A DNA stretch of 27,634 nucleotides, taken from a virus. This document shows, piece by piece, positions 1 to 8,344 of this stretch. The stretch spans positions 1 to 27,634 of the IMG/VR virus record IMGVR_UViG_3300044633_000269; one strand, given 5' to 3'. Below the pieces are notes generated by a model. That model did no database searches. It was not told where the DNA came from and saw nothing but the letters and a program-made list of their open reading frames with translations. The number at the start of each line of letters is the position of its first letter. The stretch's first letter is position 1. The position numbers and the translations under genes were made by a program.

Positions 1-12
1 ATTATTTTTTCC

Positions 13-41
13 TTTACTTATTTCGATTAGTGCGGTATAAT
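13..41 (+). promoter_or_regulatory. Sigma70-type (T4-early-like) promoter for the gp55 operon
   Basis: TTTACT at 13-18 and TATAAT at 36-41 are separated by 17 nt, so transcription should start near 48, ahead of the gp55 ribosome site. The -35 flank CCTTTACTT recurs at two other promoters in this window (7943 and 11776). It resembles the GTTTACTT -35 of T4 early promoters, which suggests recognition by host sigma70 polymerase. Confidence 0.7.
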
Positions 42-73
42 AATACAATGAGTAGGATTATTAGGAGAATAAA

Positions 74-613
74 TTGAAAACTACAACACAATATATTAAT
101 AATGACGATTTTTTAAAAGCTCTTGTCGAATATAAAACCGCTTTGGACGTTTCTAAAAGCGCGGGACAAAAGAAACCCCGGATTCCCAATTATATTGGTG
201 AATGTTTCTTAAAGATTGCTATGAATCTGGCGAAACGTCCTAATTTTTGCTGTTATACGTATAAGGACGAAATGGTTTCGGATGCTATAGAAAATTGTTT
301 GATGTATTTTGAGAATTTTGATCCGGCAAAGTCAACAAATCCATTTGCATATTTTACCCAAATTTGTTGGTATGCTTTTGTAAGAAGAATAGCAAAAGAA
401 AAGAAACAACAATATGTGAAATATAAAGCCACCGAGAATTTTGGGATTCTTGATGAAGAAGAGTTATTAGAACTCGGTGATGGCACAATAAACCAAATTC
501 AAATTTATGATAACCTGTATGAATTTATTGAGCAGTATGAATCTAATGTTAAGGAGAAGAAAGAGAACTCCAAGAAGAAAAAGGGTCTAGAAAATTTCCT
601 AGAGGAAGAATAA
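74..613 (+). CDS. 55: Late-transcription sigma factor gp55
   Basis: This 179-residue protein matches T4 gp55 (185 aa) along its length. It shares the YINN/YVNN-like start, the central YTYKDEMVSDAIENCL segment and the FAYFTQICWYAFVRRIAKE helix, which corresponds to the YITQACFNAFVQRIKKE segment of T4. The family directs host RNA polymerase to TATAAATA late promoters and contacts the gp45 clamp. The C-terminus (GLENFLEEE) is a hydrophobic/acidic tail like the clamp-binding end of T4 gp55. The start is TTG at 74, chosen because AGGAG (63-67) lies 6 nt upstream and no ATG fits better. The gene follows the promoter at 13-41, and its stop overlaps the ftsH start by one base. An exact TATAAATA sits before hsp20 in this window. 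Confidence 0.93.
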   Translation: MKTTTQYINNDDFLKALVEYKTALDVSKSAGQKKPRIPNYIGECFLKIAMNLAKRPNFCCYTYKDEMVSDAIENCLMYFENFDPAKSTNPFAYFTQICWYAFVRRIAKEKKQQYVKYKATENFGILDEEELLELGDGTINQIQIYDNLYEFIEQYESNVKEKKENSKKKKGLENFLEEE

Positions 614-2391
614 TGAATAAACAAATTTTAATCAAGGCAGTTATTCTATTTGCTGTAGTATTTGCTGCGGTAACATTTTATAATAGAATGACTAAGCCAA
701 TAATGCAACAATATCAACCATCTTATACTAGATTTTTGAATATTGTTAAACACGATGGAATCTTTAAGGTTAGGATTCAAGGAAGTAGTCTACATGCTAT
801 TGCAAAAACTGGCGAAGAGTTTGTAGTTAATACTCCAGATAATGATCCACAATTAATTAATGATTTATTATCACATAATGTAGATGTTGTAGTTTTAGAT
901 CCTCCAAAGAGAAGTATTTGGATGGATATTTTAATTAACTCAATTCCTATTGTATTATTAATTTGTGCATGGATTTGGTTTGCTAGGAGACAGGCTGGTA
1001 GTAGATTAGGATCTATTGGAAATTCCAAAGCTAAACTTCTCGAAAAAGATGAACACAATGAAGTTACCTTTGCCGATGTTGCTGGTTGTGATGAAGCAAA
1101 AGATGAACTACGAGAAGTTATTGATTTTCTTAGAAATCCCGAAAAATTTAATAAGCTTGGCGGTAAAGTCCCGAAAGGTGTTCTCTTGACAGGAGATCCC
1201 GGAACTGGTAAAACATTGCTATCCAAAGCGGTTGCTCATGAAGCTGGTGTACCGTTTTATTATTGTTCCGGTTCCGACTTTGTTGAAATGTTTGTTGGTG
1301 TGGGGTCTTCTAGAGTTCGTGATATGTTTGTCGAATTGAAGAAAAATGAATCTGCTATTTTATTCATTGACGAGATTGATGCTGTCGGTAAATCAAGAAG
1401 TTCTGGTATGGTTTCAAATGACGAACGCGACCAAACATTAAATGCATTGCTGGTAGAAATGGATGGATTTGGTACTAATTCTAGGATTATTGTTATTGCC
1501 GCAACAAATCGTGCGGATATCTTAGATAAGGCATTATTAAGACCCGGAAGATTTGATCGTCAAATCGCGGTTGGATTACCGGATTTGAATGGCAGAACTC
1601 AAATTCTTGAAGTTCATACAAAGAATATTCCTATGTCCGAGGATGTGGATTTGCATAGTATTGCTAGAGGAACATCTGGCTTCTCTGGGGCAGAATTAGC
1701 CAATCTTGTAAATGAAGCTACTATTTTCGCTTCTAGAGAAGATTCTGATGTTGTTTCGAAACATAATTTTGAAAAAGCCAAGGATAAGATTTTGATGGGC
1801 GTTGAAAGAAAGACATTTACAATGTCAGAAGATGAACGAAAACTTACAGCAATACATGAAGCTGGACACGCTGTTGTAGGATATTTTTCTAAAGAACATG
1901 ATCCGATTTATAAAGTTTCTATCATTCCTCGCGGCAGAGCACTTGGTATTACTATGTTCCTACCAGAAAGAGATTCGGTTTCAGTTAGTAAAATAAAATT
2001 GGAAAGTCAAATTGCTTCTTTATATGGAGGTAGGATTGCAGAGGAAATTTATGCTGGATTTGATGGTGTTACTACTGGTGCTTCGAATGATATTGAACGT
2101 GCAACTTCGCTTGCTACTAAAATGGTAACTGAATGGGGAATGAGTAAAAAAGTCCCGCCAATTAAATTTGTAGAAATGAATGGATTAACTAATTCCTCGC
2201 AATTAAAATCTGGAATGGAAGAAATCACTACTTTGGTACAAAAAGAAATTCAAGTTTTGATTAACAAGAATTATAAAGCCGCCGAAAGAATTTTAAAGAA
2301 AAATTGGAATAAAGTTGAACAAATGGCTGAACTATTAATGGAACGCGAAACCATTGATGAAGTTCAAATTGAAAATATCATGAAAGGATAG
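613..2391 (+). CDS. ftsH: FtsH-type membrane AAA+ zinc metalloprotease
   Basis: This 592-aa protein has the full FtsH architecture. There are two membrane segments (about residues 5-23 and 106-123) with a small domain between them. The AAA+ module has Walker A GDPGTGKT (194-201), pore motif FVGVG (227-231), Walker B ILFIDE (249-254) and the second region of homology ending in RPGRFD (310-315). The zinc protease has HEAGH (415-419) and a likely third ligand Asp493 in SNDIERAT. FtsH degrades membrane proteins and short-lived regulators at the inner membrane. E. coli FtsH is 644 aa, and this one lacks the long tail. It lies between genes 55 and 47 in the same transcription unit (1-nt overlap with 55), so it is probably expressed with the replication genes. 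No catalytic residue is missing. The phage substrate is unknown. Confidence 0.95.
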   Translation: MNKQILIKAVILFAVVFAAVTFYNRMTKPIMQQYQPSYTRFLNIVKHDGIFKVRIQGSSLHAIAKTGEEFVVNTPDNDPQLINDLLSHNVDVVVLDPPKRSIWMDILINSIPIVLLICAWIWFARRQAGSRLGSIGNSKAKLLEKDEHNEVTFADVAGCDEAKDELREVIDFLRNPEKFNKLGGKVPKGVLLTGDPGTGKTLLSKAVAHEAGVPFYYCSGSDFVEMFVGVGSSRVRDMFVELKKNESAILFIDEIDAVGKSRSSGMVSNDERDQTLNALLVEMDGFGTNSRIIVIAATNRADILDKALLRPGRFDRQIAVGLPDLNGRTQILEVHTKNIPMSEDVDLHSIARGTSGFSGAELANLVNEATIFASREDSDVVSKHNFEKAKDKILMGVERKTFTMSEDERKLTAIHEAGHAVVGYFSKEHDPIYKVSIIPRGRALGITMFLPERDSVSVSKIKLESQIASLYGGRIAEEIYAGFDGVTTGASNDIERATSLATKMVTEWGMSKKVPPIKFVEMNGLTNSSQLKSGMEEITTLVQKEIQVLINKNYKAAERILKKNWNKVEQMAELLMERETIDEVQIENIMKG

Positions 2392-2420
2392 TTGACAAAT
2401 AACATGAAAATTGCTATACT
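2392..2420 (+). promoter_or_regulatory. Possible internal sigma70 promoter over the start of gene 47
   Basis: TTGACA (2392-2397), a 17-nt spacer and TATACT (2415-2420) form a near-consensus promoter. The predicted start, near 2427, lies inside gene 47. It could therefore serve only gene 46 and later genes. In AT-rich DNA this may be chance. Confidence 0.35.
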
Positions 2421-3483
2421 TGGAGATTCACACTTTTTGGCTAGATCTGGTTCAAAGTCATTCAATGAATACTTTGAAAAATTTTATACCAATGTATTTT
2501 TCCCGTATTTATTGCATAATAATATAAAAACTGTCGTACAACTCGGAGATATCTTTGACAACAGAAAACAAGCCCATTTGCAAGGACTCTCCGAATGCAA
2601 AAAATATTTCTTTGATAAGTTAGAAGAATACGATATTACATTATATACTTTGGTTGGAAATCATGATAGTTTTTATAGAGATACTATCAATGTAAATTCT
2701 CAAAATTTGTTATTGAAAGAATACAGAAATATTATCTCTATTGAAAAACCAGATTATGTTGAATTGGCTCCAAATATAAAACCATTATTTCTTCCTTGGA
2801 TTTGTAAAGATAATTATGAAGAGTCTATCCGTAAGATAGGAAAGAGTTCATCCGATATTTGTTTCGGTCACTTGGAACTGCGTGACTTCGCTATGTATAA
2901 AGGATTTATCTCTGACGAAGGCATGGATTGGAAGTTATTCGAAAGATTTGAATTTGTTTTTACTGGTCATTATCATCATCGTTCTACTAGAGGTAATATA
3001 TATTATTTGGGAACCCCGTATGAATTGACATGGCAAGATGATGCTGATCCAAAAGGATTTCATGTATTTAATTTCGAAACAAGAGATTTAGATTTTGTAC
3101 AGAATCCTTATAAAATGTTTAATAAGATCTTTTATGATGATCTATTAAACGAGGATAGTATAAAAGAACAGATAGAACAATCTAAACTCGATACATATGC
3201 AAGTTCCTACATTAAAGTGGTTGTTAAGAATAAACAAAATCCATATCTATTTGATTTATTCATTGATGCTTTATATAAGATTAATCCCCTAGATCTTGTT
3301 ATAATTGAGGATACTGCTGATGTTCTTAACGAAGAAATCAATGATATTGATGAGACAGAAGACACACTTACTATTTTATCCAGATATATAGATAATGTAA
3401 AAACAAAAGAGTTAGATGCTAATAAATTAAAAAATATATTAAGTTCGCTTTATGACGAAGCGATGTCCCTTGAATCAATTTAG
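2404..3483 (+). CDS. 47: Recombination endonuclease subunit gp47 (SbcD/Mre11-like)
   Basis: This is a calcineurin-like phosphoesterase of about 359 aa. Metal-binding motifs are in family order: GDSH (7-10), GDIFD (48-52), GNHD (85-88), FGHLE (154-158) and TGHYHH (187-192). T4 gp47 pairs with gp46 as the Mre11/Rad50-type nuclease that resects DNA ends for recombination-dependent replication and host DNA breakdown. The ATG at 2404 puts MKIAILGDSH where T4 gp47 begins (MKILNLGDWH). A TTG at 2392 would add four residues. The AGGA at 2385-2388 is 15 nt from the ATG but only 3 nt from the TTG, so the start is not certain. Gene 46 follows after 9 nt. Confidence 0.93.
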   Translation: MKIAILGDSHFLARSGSKSFNEYFEKFYTNVFFPYLLHNNIKTVVQLGDIFDNRKQAHLQGLSECKKYFFDKLEEYDITLYTLVGNHDSFYRDTINVNSQNLLLKEYRNIISIEKPDYVELAPNIKPLFLPWICKDNYEESIRKIGKSSSDICFGHLELRDFAMYKGFISDEGMDWKLFERFEFVFTGHYHHRSTRGNIYYLGTPYELTWQDDADPKGFHVFNFETRDLDFVQNPYKMFNKIFYDDLLNEDSIKEQIEQSKLDTYASSYIKVVVKNKQNPYLFDLFIDALYKINPLDLVIIEDTADVLNEEINDIDETEDTLTILSRYIDNVKTKELDANKLKNILSSLYDEAMSLESI

Positions 3484-3492
3484 TAGTATATT

Positions 3493-5211
3493 ATGATAGT
3501 ATTTTCTCGCGTTTCCATGCGTAACTTCTTTTCTGTAGGAAATTCTCCTATAGAAATAAATCTCAATTCTCATAAGAAGACTTTATCTGTTGGTGTCAAT
3601 GGATCTGGGAAATCTTCTTGTATTCTGGATTCTATTTGCTTTGCTTTATATGGAAAACCCTTTCGTAAAGCAAATAAACCAAATCTATTGAATTCTAAGA
3701 ATAAAGCAAATATGTTAGTCACAATTGAATTCTCTATTGGTAATAGAGAGTATAAGGTTGTGAGAGGAATGAAACCAACAGTATTTGAAATATATTGTAA
3801 TGATGTTCTTGTTAATCAAGATGCTTCTTCTAAAGATTATCAAGAATATCTAGAGAAGTATATTCTGAAAGTCAATTACAAGTCTTTCATTAATGTAGTA
3901 ATTTTGGGGTCTGCTAGATATAATCCTTTTATGCAGATGCCAGCGGCAGATAGAAGATCTATTATAGAAGAATTGTTAGATATTCAAATATTCTCTACAA
4001 TGAATGTTTTGGTCAAAGATAAACTTTCTAAATTGAAAGAAGAAAGTAACGATCTAAAATATAATATAGAATTGACAACAGAAAAGATCGAATTGCAGAA
4101 ACAGAATCTCAAAGAACATAAAGAACATACACAAGAAGAAATTAAAAGGAAGCAGGAAGAAATAGCTAAATCCAATGAACAAATTACTTCTCTACAAAAA
4201 GATATAGATTCTATTCAAAAACATATAAATGTTTTACAAGTACAAATTATAGATAAAACTTCTATAGAAACCAAAAGAAGCAAAATGATTTCTATAGAAT
4301 CTAAACTTGAGACTAATTTGAGTAAATTGAGAAGAGAATGTGATTTCTTTGAAAAAAATCATAGTTGCCCTACATGTAGGCAATCTATTGATGAAGAGTT
4401 TAAATCGACGCAGATTGAAGTGAATAATAAAAAGAAATTAGAATTGAAAACCGGGCTTTCCAAATTAACTGAAGAAGCAACAAAACTAGAAGAAAGATTG
4501 GATGAGATAAGATTAATTAACAAAAATATACAAGATCACAATTCAGAGATCGTAAAATTAAATGCCTCCATCTCGGCAATTCAAAATTATATTCAAAAAG
4601 AGTTAAAAGCCATTTCTGAAATATCTAATAATGCGATTGATGAAAATGATGGGAAATTGACTATATTAACTACGGAGTTAGATAAGCATATATCAAACCA
4701 AGATGATTTAACAAATACTAAAAAGTATTATGATTTCTCTGCCGTCCTATTAAAAGATGGAGGAATAAAGACAAGAATTGTTAAGCAATATATTCCTGTA
4801 ATGAATAAGTTAATCAATGCTTACCTTTCGCAGATGAATTTCTTTGTTAATTTCAATATCAACGAAAATTTCGAAGAAGTTATTAAAAGTAGGCATAGGG
4901 ATGAATTTAAATACGAGAATTTTTCTGAGGGGGAAAAATTAAGAATTGATTTGGCAATTCTGTTTACATTTAGACAAATTGCTAAAATGAAAAATTCAGT
5001 GAATACTAATTTATTGATTTTTGACGAGACATTGGATTCTTCTTTGGACTTGAATGGAATTGATCAATTTATGGATTTGATTGAATCGTTAGATGTTAAT
5101 ACTAATGTCATTGTGATTTCGCATAAAGGAGACACTCTGGGCGATAAATTTGATAGAACATTGAAGTTTCAGAAGAAAAAAGACTTTACAAAACTAATAG
5201 AACTAAGGTAA
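3493..5211 (+). CDS. 46: Recombination ATPase gp46 (SbcC/Rad50-like)
   Basis: This 572-aa SMC-type ATPase matches T4 gp46 (560 aa). Walker A is GVNGSGKS near residues 34-41. A long coiled coil (about 170-400) is interrupted by a CPTC zinc hook at 292-295. The ABC signature FSEGEK is at 477-482 and Walker B LLIFDE at 507-512. A stretch after Walker A (ALYGKPFRKA) is nearly identical to T4. With gp47 it forms the end-processing complex for recombination-primed replication. The start matches the T4 N-terminal pattern (RV..RNF.SVG), but there is almost no Shine-Dalgarno sequence before it, so translation may be coupled to gene 47, which stops 9 nt upstream. Confidence 0.95.
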   Translation: MIVFSRVSMRNFFSVGNSPIEINLNSHKKTLSVGVNGSGKSSCILDSICFALYGKPFRKANKPNLLNSKNKANMLVTIEFSIGNREYKVVRGMKPTVFEIYCNDVLVNQDASSKDYQEYLEKYILKVNYKSFINVVILGSARYNPFMQMPAADRRSIIEELLDIQIFSTMNVLVKDKLSKLKEESNDLKYNIELTTEKIELQKQNLKEHKEHTQEEIKRKQEEIAKSNEQITSLQKDIDSIQKHINVLQVQIIDKTSIETKRSKMISIESKLETNLSKLRRECDFFEKNHSCPTCRQSIDEEFKSTQIEVNNKKKLELKTGLSKLTEEATKLEERLDEIRLINKNIQDHNSEIVKLNASISAIQNYIQKELKAISEISNNAIDENDGKLTILTTELDKHISNQDDLTNTKKYYDFSAVLLKDGGIKTRIVKQYIPVMNKLINAYLSQMNFFVNFNINENFEEVIKSRHRDEFKYENFSEGEKLRIDLAILFTFRQIAKMKNSVNTNLLIFDETLDSSLDLNGIDQFMDLIESLDVNTNVIVISHKGDTLGDKFDRTLKFQKKKDFTKLIELR

Positions 5212-5216
5212 AATAT

Positions 5217-5822
5217 ATGAGTGGAATGATTACAATTGATACGGGCGAATCGGCTACAAAGATTATCGAACATAAATATGATCGTTTTGAACTTGTTGAA
5301 GAGAACGATCCTATCTTGAAGCAGATTGCTGAAGAGTTTAATTTTTCTTCCGAAAATGCTGTAGAGTTGTCTGGTAGATTAACAGAAACTTTGAAGACGC
5401 ATAGAGCATATGGTGTCGCTGCTCCTCAGTGTGGAATTTCTAGAAAAGTTTTTGTCATGGGATTTGATAAAGAATATATGACATTATTTAATCCTAAAAT
5501 TGTCCGATCTTCTTTAGAAACAGTGCATATGGAGGAAGGTTGCTTATCATTTCCATTTTTGAGTATGGCTATTACAAGACCTAAAGATGTTACTGTTTCG
5601 TATCAGGATGTAGATGGGAATAATAAAGAGATTAATTTGACGGGCATTTCGGCTAGAGTCGCCCAACATGAAATCGACCATTTGAATGGTATTACGTTTG
5701 ATAAAGTCGCAAAACCTTTGGCTCTGAAATCTTCTTTAAAAAGGAGAGAAAAAAGAATTAAAAGTTTTGCTCGTGAATTGATCCAACAACGGAGAATAGA
5801 GAGTGACAAAAATTCCATCTGA
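5217..5822 (+). CDS. def: Peptide deformylase
   Basis: All three peptide deformylase motifs are intact in this 201-aa protein: GVAAPQCG (66-73, motif I), EGCLS (107-111, motif II, metal-binding Cys) and QHEIDH (150-155, motif III, two His ligands and the catalytic Glu). The enzyme removes the formyl group from nascent N-terminal Met. T4-like cyanophages also carry deformylases, which tend to be shortened at the C-terminus. This one keeps a basic helical tail (about 170-195) and has an N-terminal extension of some 20 residues. TAAGG at 5204-5208 precedes the ATG by 8 nt. The 3' end overlaps the ligase start by 20 nt. Confidence 0.93.
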   Translation: MSGMITIDTGESATKIIEHKYDRFELVEENDPILKQIAEEFNFSSENAVELSGRLTETLKTHRAYGVAAPQCGISRKVFVMGFDKEYMTLFNPKIVRSSLETVHMEEGCLSFPFLSMAITRPKDVTVSYQDVDGNNKEINLTGISARVAQHEIDHLNGITFDKVAKPLALKSSLKRREKRIKSFARELIQQRRIESDKNSI

Positions 5823-7119
5823 TATTATTTTAGAACTGGAATCTGATAATAGTAGACTATTCAAAGAGTCTGTTATTTTTAGAGAAATGCAAGGTGAAAA
5901 TGATGAATTTTTTAAAGGTATTTCTCTTGCATTAGATAAATTGGTTACTTTCGGTATTAAACAAGTACCGGAGAAAATTTCTGATACCGAACATAAATTG
6001 ACTCAAGAAGAGTTTTTTGAAAATGTTAGCCTATTGATTGATAGAAAGGTAACTGGCAATGATGCTAGAAAAATGGTTCTTGAAATGGCTATCAGTTCAT
6101 CTATGCACATGTGGAATAATTGGTATCGTAGAATTTTGATGAAAGATCTTAAATGTGGTGTAGATGTAAAGACTGTAAACAACGTTGCTAAAAAACTTAA
6201 ATCGGAGAAATATAATATTCCTGTATTTTCTTGTCAGTTGGCGTTTGATTCCAAGTTACACGAAACTAAATTAACAGGAAATAAAATTCTACAAGAGAAA
6301 TTAGATGGTACTAGAATTTTATCTATTGTTTATCCTAATGGGAGAGTTGATCAGTTTTCTAGAAATGGAAAAGAGGTTCTGAACTTTGATAAAATCAGAG
6401 GACAGTTGTCCGATTTGGGGTCTATGTTAGATGAACCAACTGTTTTCGATGGAGAAATTATGTCGGAGTCTTTTCAAGCATTGATGACGCAATTGTATAG
6501 AAAGACCGATATTCAAACAAACGATTCTATGCTTTATTTGTTTGATATGATTCCTCTAAGAGATTTTCAATGTGGTAAATCTGATATACCACAACATGAA
6601 AGATTTTTAAATTTGGCTGAAATTACTTCGCGGACAGTTGGTTTAGATAATATTAAAGTGTTGGAATGTATTTCTATTGATATGGATTCAGAAGTAGGAA
6701 TAAAAAAATTTAACGAGTTTAATAAGAAATGTATTGATGCTGGAAAAGAAGGAATCATGATTAAAGACTTGAGTGCGCCTTATGAGTGTAAGCGGTCTGC
6801 AGCATGGTTAAAGTTAAAACCCGTAATGACAATAGATTTAGAAATTATTAATTTACAGGAGGGCGATGATAAATATAAGGGCAAATTGGGTGCTCTTGTC
6901 TGTAATGGGTATGAAGACGAAAAAGAAATTTTAGTCAATGTTGGGTCTGGACTTACGGACAAGGAACGAGAATTATATTGGAATAATTCTTCCAAGGTTA
7001 TTGGCAAAATCGCAGAAATTGAGTGCGATGCTATAACACAGAATCAAAATGGAACTTATAGTCTTCGATTCCCTAGATTTGTTAGATTAAGGGGATTTGA
7101 AGTTGGTGAAAAAATTTAA
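5803..7119 (+). CDS. 30: ATP-dependent DNA ligase (gp30-like)
   Basis: This 438-aa ligase shows the nucleotidyltransferase motifs in order: KLDGTR with adenylated Lys166 (motif I, 166-171), DGEIM (216-220, motif III), EGIMIK (316-321, motif IV) and WLKLKP (335-340, motif V). An OB-fold region ends with FPRFVRLRGFE. It seals nicks during phage replication and repair using ATP. T4 gp30 is 487 aa. An N-terminal helical domain of about 140 residues is retained. The start is GTG at 5803, with GGAG (5791-5794) 8 nt upstream. This overlaps the deformylase gene by 20 nt and implies coupled translation. Confidence 0.92.
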   Translation: MTKIPSDIILELESDNSRLFKESVIFREMQGENDEFFKGISLALDKLVTFGIKQVPEKISDTEHKLTQEEFFENVSLLIDRKVTGNDARKMVLEMAISSSMHMWNNWYRRILMKDLKCGVDVKTVNNVAKKLKSEKYNIPVFSCQLAFDSKLHETKLTGNKILQEKLDGTRILSIVYPNGRVDQFSRNGKEVLNFDKIRGQLSDLGSMLDEPTVFDGEIMSESFQALMTQLYRKTDIQTNDSMLYLFDMIPLRDFQCGKSDIPQHERFLNLAEITSRTVGLDNIKVLECISIDMDSEVGIKKFNEFNKKCIDAGKEGIMIKDLSAPYECKRSAAWLKLKPVMTIDLEIINLQEGDDKYKGKLGALVCNGYEDEKEILVNVGSGLTDKERELYWNNSSKVIGKIAEIECDAITQNQNGTYSLRFPRFVRLRGFEVGEKI

Positions 7120-7139
7120 TATAACTTGATAGGTAAATT

Positions 7140-7937
7140 ATGAAAATTGAAATTTCTGCAGAAACATTAAGATCTAAAAAACTATTTATTGGAATGCCTT
7201 GTTATGGCGGTCAGATGACTGGGATGACTGCTAAGAGTCTTTTGGATCTACAAGCGATGATGGTTCAATATGGTGTGGATGTTAGGTTTAGCTTTCTTTT
7301 TAATGAAAGTTTAATTCAACGTGCTAGGAATTATATTGTTGATGAATTCTTAAATCGTTCTGATTGTACTCATATGATGTTTATTGATGCCGATATCGCA
7401 TTCAATGCACAAGATATTGTAGCCATGCTTGCGCTTGATAAAGAAATCATAGGTGGTCCGTATCCCAAGAAGAGTATTGAATGGGGTCAACTCCACAAAG
7501 CAATTCAAAAGAATCCTGCTCTGCCTATTGAAGAGTATCAAAAGTTGGTAGGATCTATGGTATTTAATCCTGTTGGTGGAATGCAGAGATTTTCTGTTAC
7601 AGAACCTCTAGAAGTTTCTGAAGTTGGTACTGGATTTTGTATGTATCGTAGAGAAGTATTTGAGAAGTTCCAAGAAGCTCATCCAGAATATATGTATAAG
7701 CCAGATCACGTCGGACAAGCTCATTTTGGTGGTGATCGTGAAATTTGTTCATTCTTTAATGTATTCATCGATCCAGAATCCAAGAGAACTCTTTCAGAAG
7801 ATTATTGTAACTGCCATCAGATGAGAAAGTTAGGAATTAAAGTTTGGATGTGTCCTTGGCTACAACTTTCCCATGTAGGAACTTACATCTTCACGGGTAA
7901 TCTACCAGCAGTTGCACAACATCTTGGTGAACTATAA
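7140..7937 (+). CDS. GT-A-fold glycosyltransferase-like protein
   Basis: This 265-aa protein begins with a strand typical of GT-A enzymes (KKLFIGMPCYGG). It then has RARNYIVDEF and the acidic motif FIDADIAFN (81-89), where Asp83 and Asp85 form a DxD metal/sugar-nucleotide site. The later GGPYPKK and the aromatic/His-rich C-terminal half also fit a nucleotide-sugar transferase. Similar proteins occur in T4-like aquatic phages. Donor and acceptor (DNA base, protein or glycan) cannot be told from sequence. It sits between the ligase and clamp genes rather than in the glycan cluster, so a role in modifying DNA or a phage protein is possible. The Shine-Dalgarno sequence is weak. Confidence 0.6.
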   Translation: MKIEISAETLRSKKLFIGMPCYGGQMTGMTAKSLLDLQAMMVQYGVDVRFSFLFNESLIQRARNYIVDEFLNRSDCTHMMFIDADIAFNAQDIVAMLALDKEIIGGPYPKKSIEWGQLHKAIQKNPALPIEEYQKLVGSMVFNPVGGMQRFSVTEPLEVSEVGTGFCMYRREVFEKFQEAHPEYMYKPDHVGQAHFGGDREICSFFNVFIDPESKRTLSEDYCNCHQMRKLGIKVWMCPWLQLSHVGTYIFTGNLPAVAQHLGEL

Positions 7938-7942
7938 AATCC

Positions 7943-7971
7943 TTTACTTTAATTGATGGATAGTATATAAT
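7943..7971 (+). promoter_or_regulatory. Sigma70-type promoter overlapping a start codon
   Basis: TTTACT (7943-7948), 17 nt and TATAAT (7966-7971) repeat the arrangement of the promoter at 13-41, including the CCTTTACTT flank. The predicted start is near 7978, just after the ATG (7970) of the adjoining small gene. The transcript should therefore express gp45 and later genes but not that first reading frame. Confidence 0.6.
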
Positions 7972-8326
7972 GAAAGAATATTCCCACTATTATAAAAAAG
8001 TTCCCTACGAATGTGTTGATGTTTATAGGGTTTTGGAATTATTTGGCGTGACCGATCCAGCTATTCAACATGCTGTAAAAAAGCTGTTGGTGGCTGGTGG
8101 AAGAGGTCACAAAGATCTTGAAAAGGATGTTAAAGAAGCTATTGTTTCTCTTAATAGATGGATCGAAATGAGAAAGGAAGACGAAACTTTCGTATCGACT
8201 GTTTCTTCGGACATTAAAACTAATATAGGACCAGTAGGAAGTATGGACTATCATTATCTAGATAATTGTACTGTTTCTAATGTCAGGACAACTGGACCTA
8301 CAGGGTATTATAATTTGTGTTATTGA
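7970..8326 (+). CDS. DUF3310-like small protein
   Basis: The first 70 residues of this 118-aa protein have the pattern of DUF3310 phage proteins: SHYYKK, YECVDVYRVLELFG, AVKKLLVAGGRG, then HKDLEKDVKEAIVSLNR. This family includes the small nucleotide-metabolism protein of T7-like phages (gene 1.7 type). Its biochemistry is poorly fixed, and I infer only a link to nucleotide metabolism. The last 40 residues (with GPVGS and TGPTGY) are low in complexity and not part of the domain. Its ATG is fused to the -10 of a promoter (TATAATG), so it is probably translated only from transcripts begun further upstream. No clear Shine-Dalgarno sequence is present. Confidence 0.6.
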   Translation: MKEYSHYYKKVPYECVDVYRVLELFGVTDPAIQHAVKKLLVAGGRGHKDLEKDVKEAIVSLNRWIEMRKEDETFVSTVSSDIKTNIGPVGSMDYHYLDNCTVSNVRTTGPTGYYNLCY

Positions 8327-8344
8327 TAATAATTGAGGTATATA

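Noticed and set aside
777-1226. 149-codon open frame on the - strand within ftsH
   Set aside because: It is the antisense shadow of conserved ftsH codons, has no ribosome site and encodes no recognisable protein.
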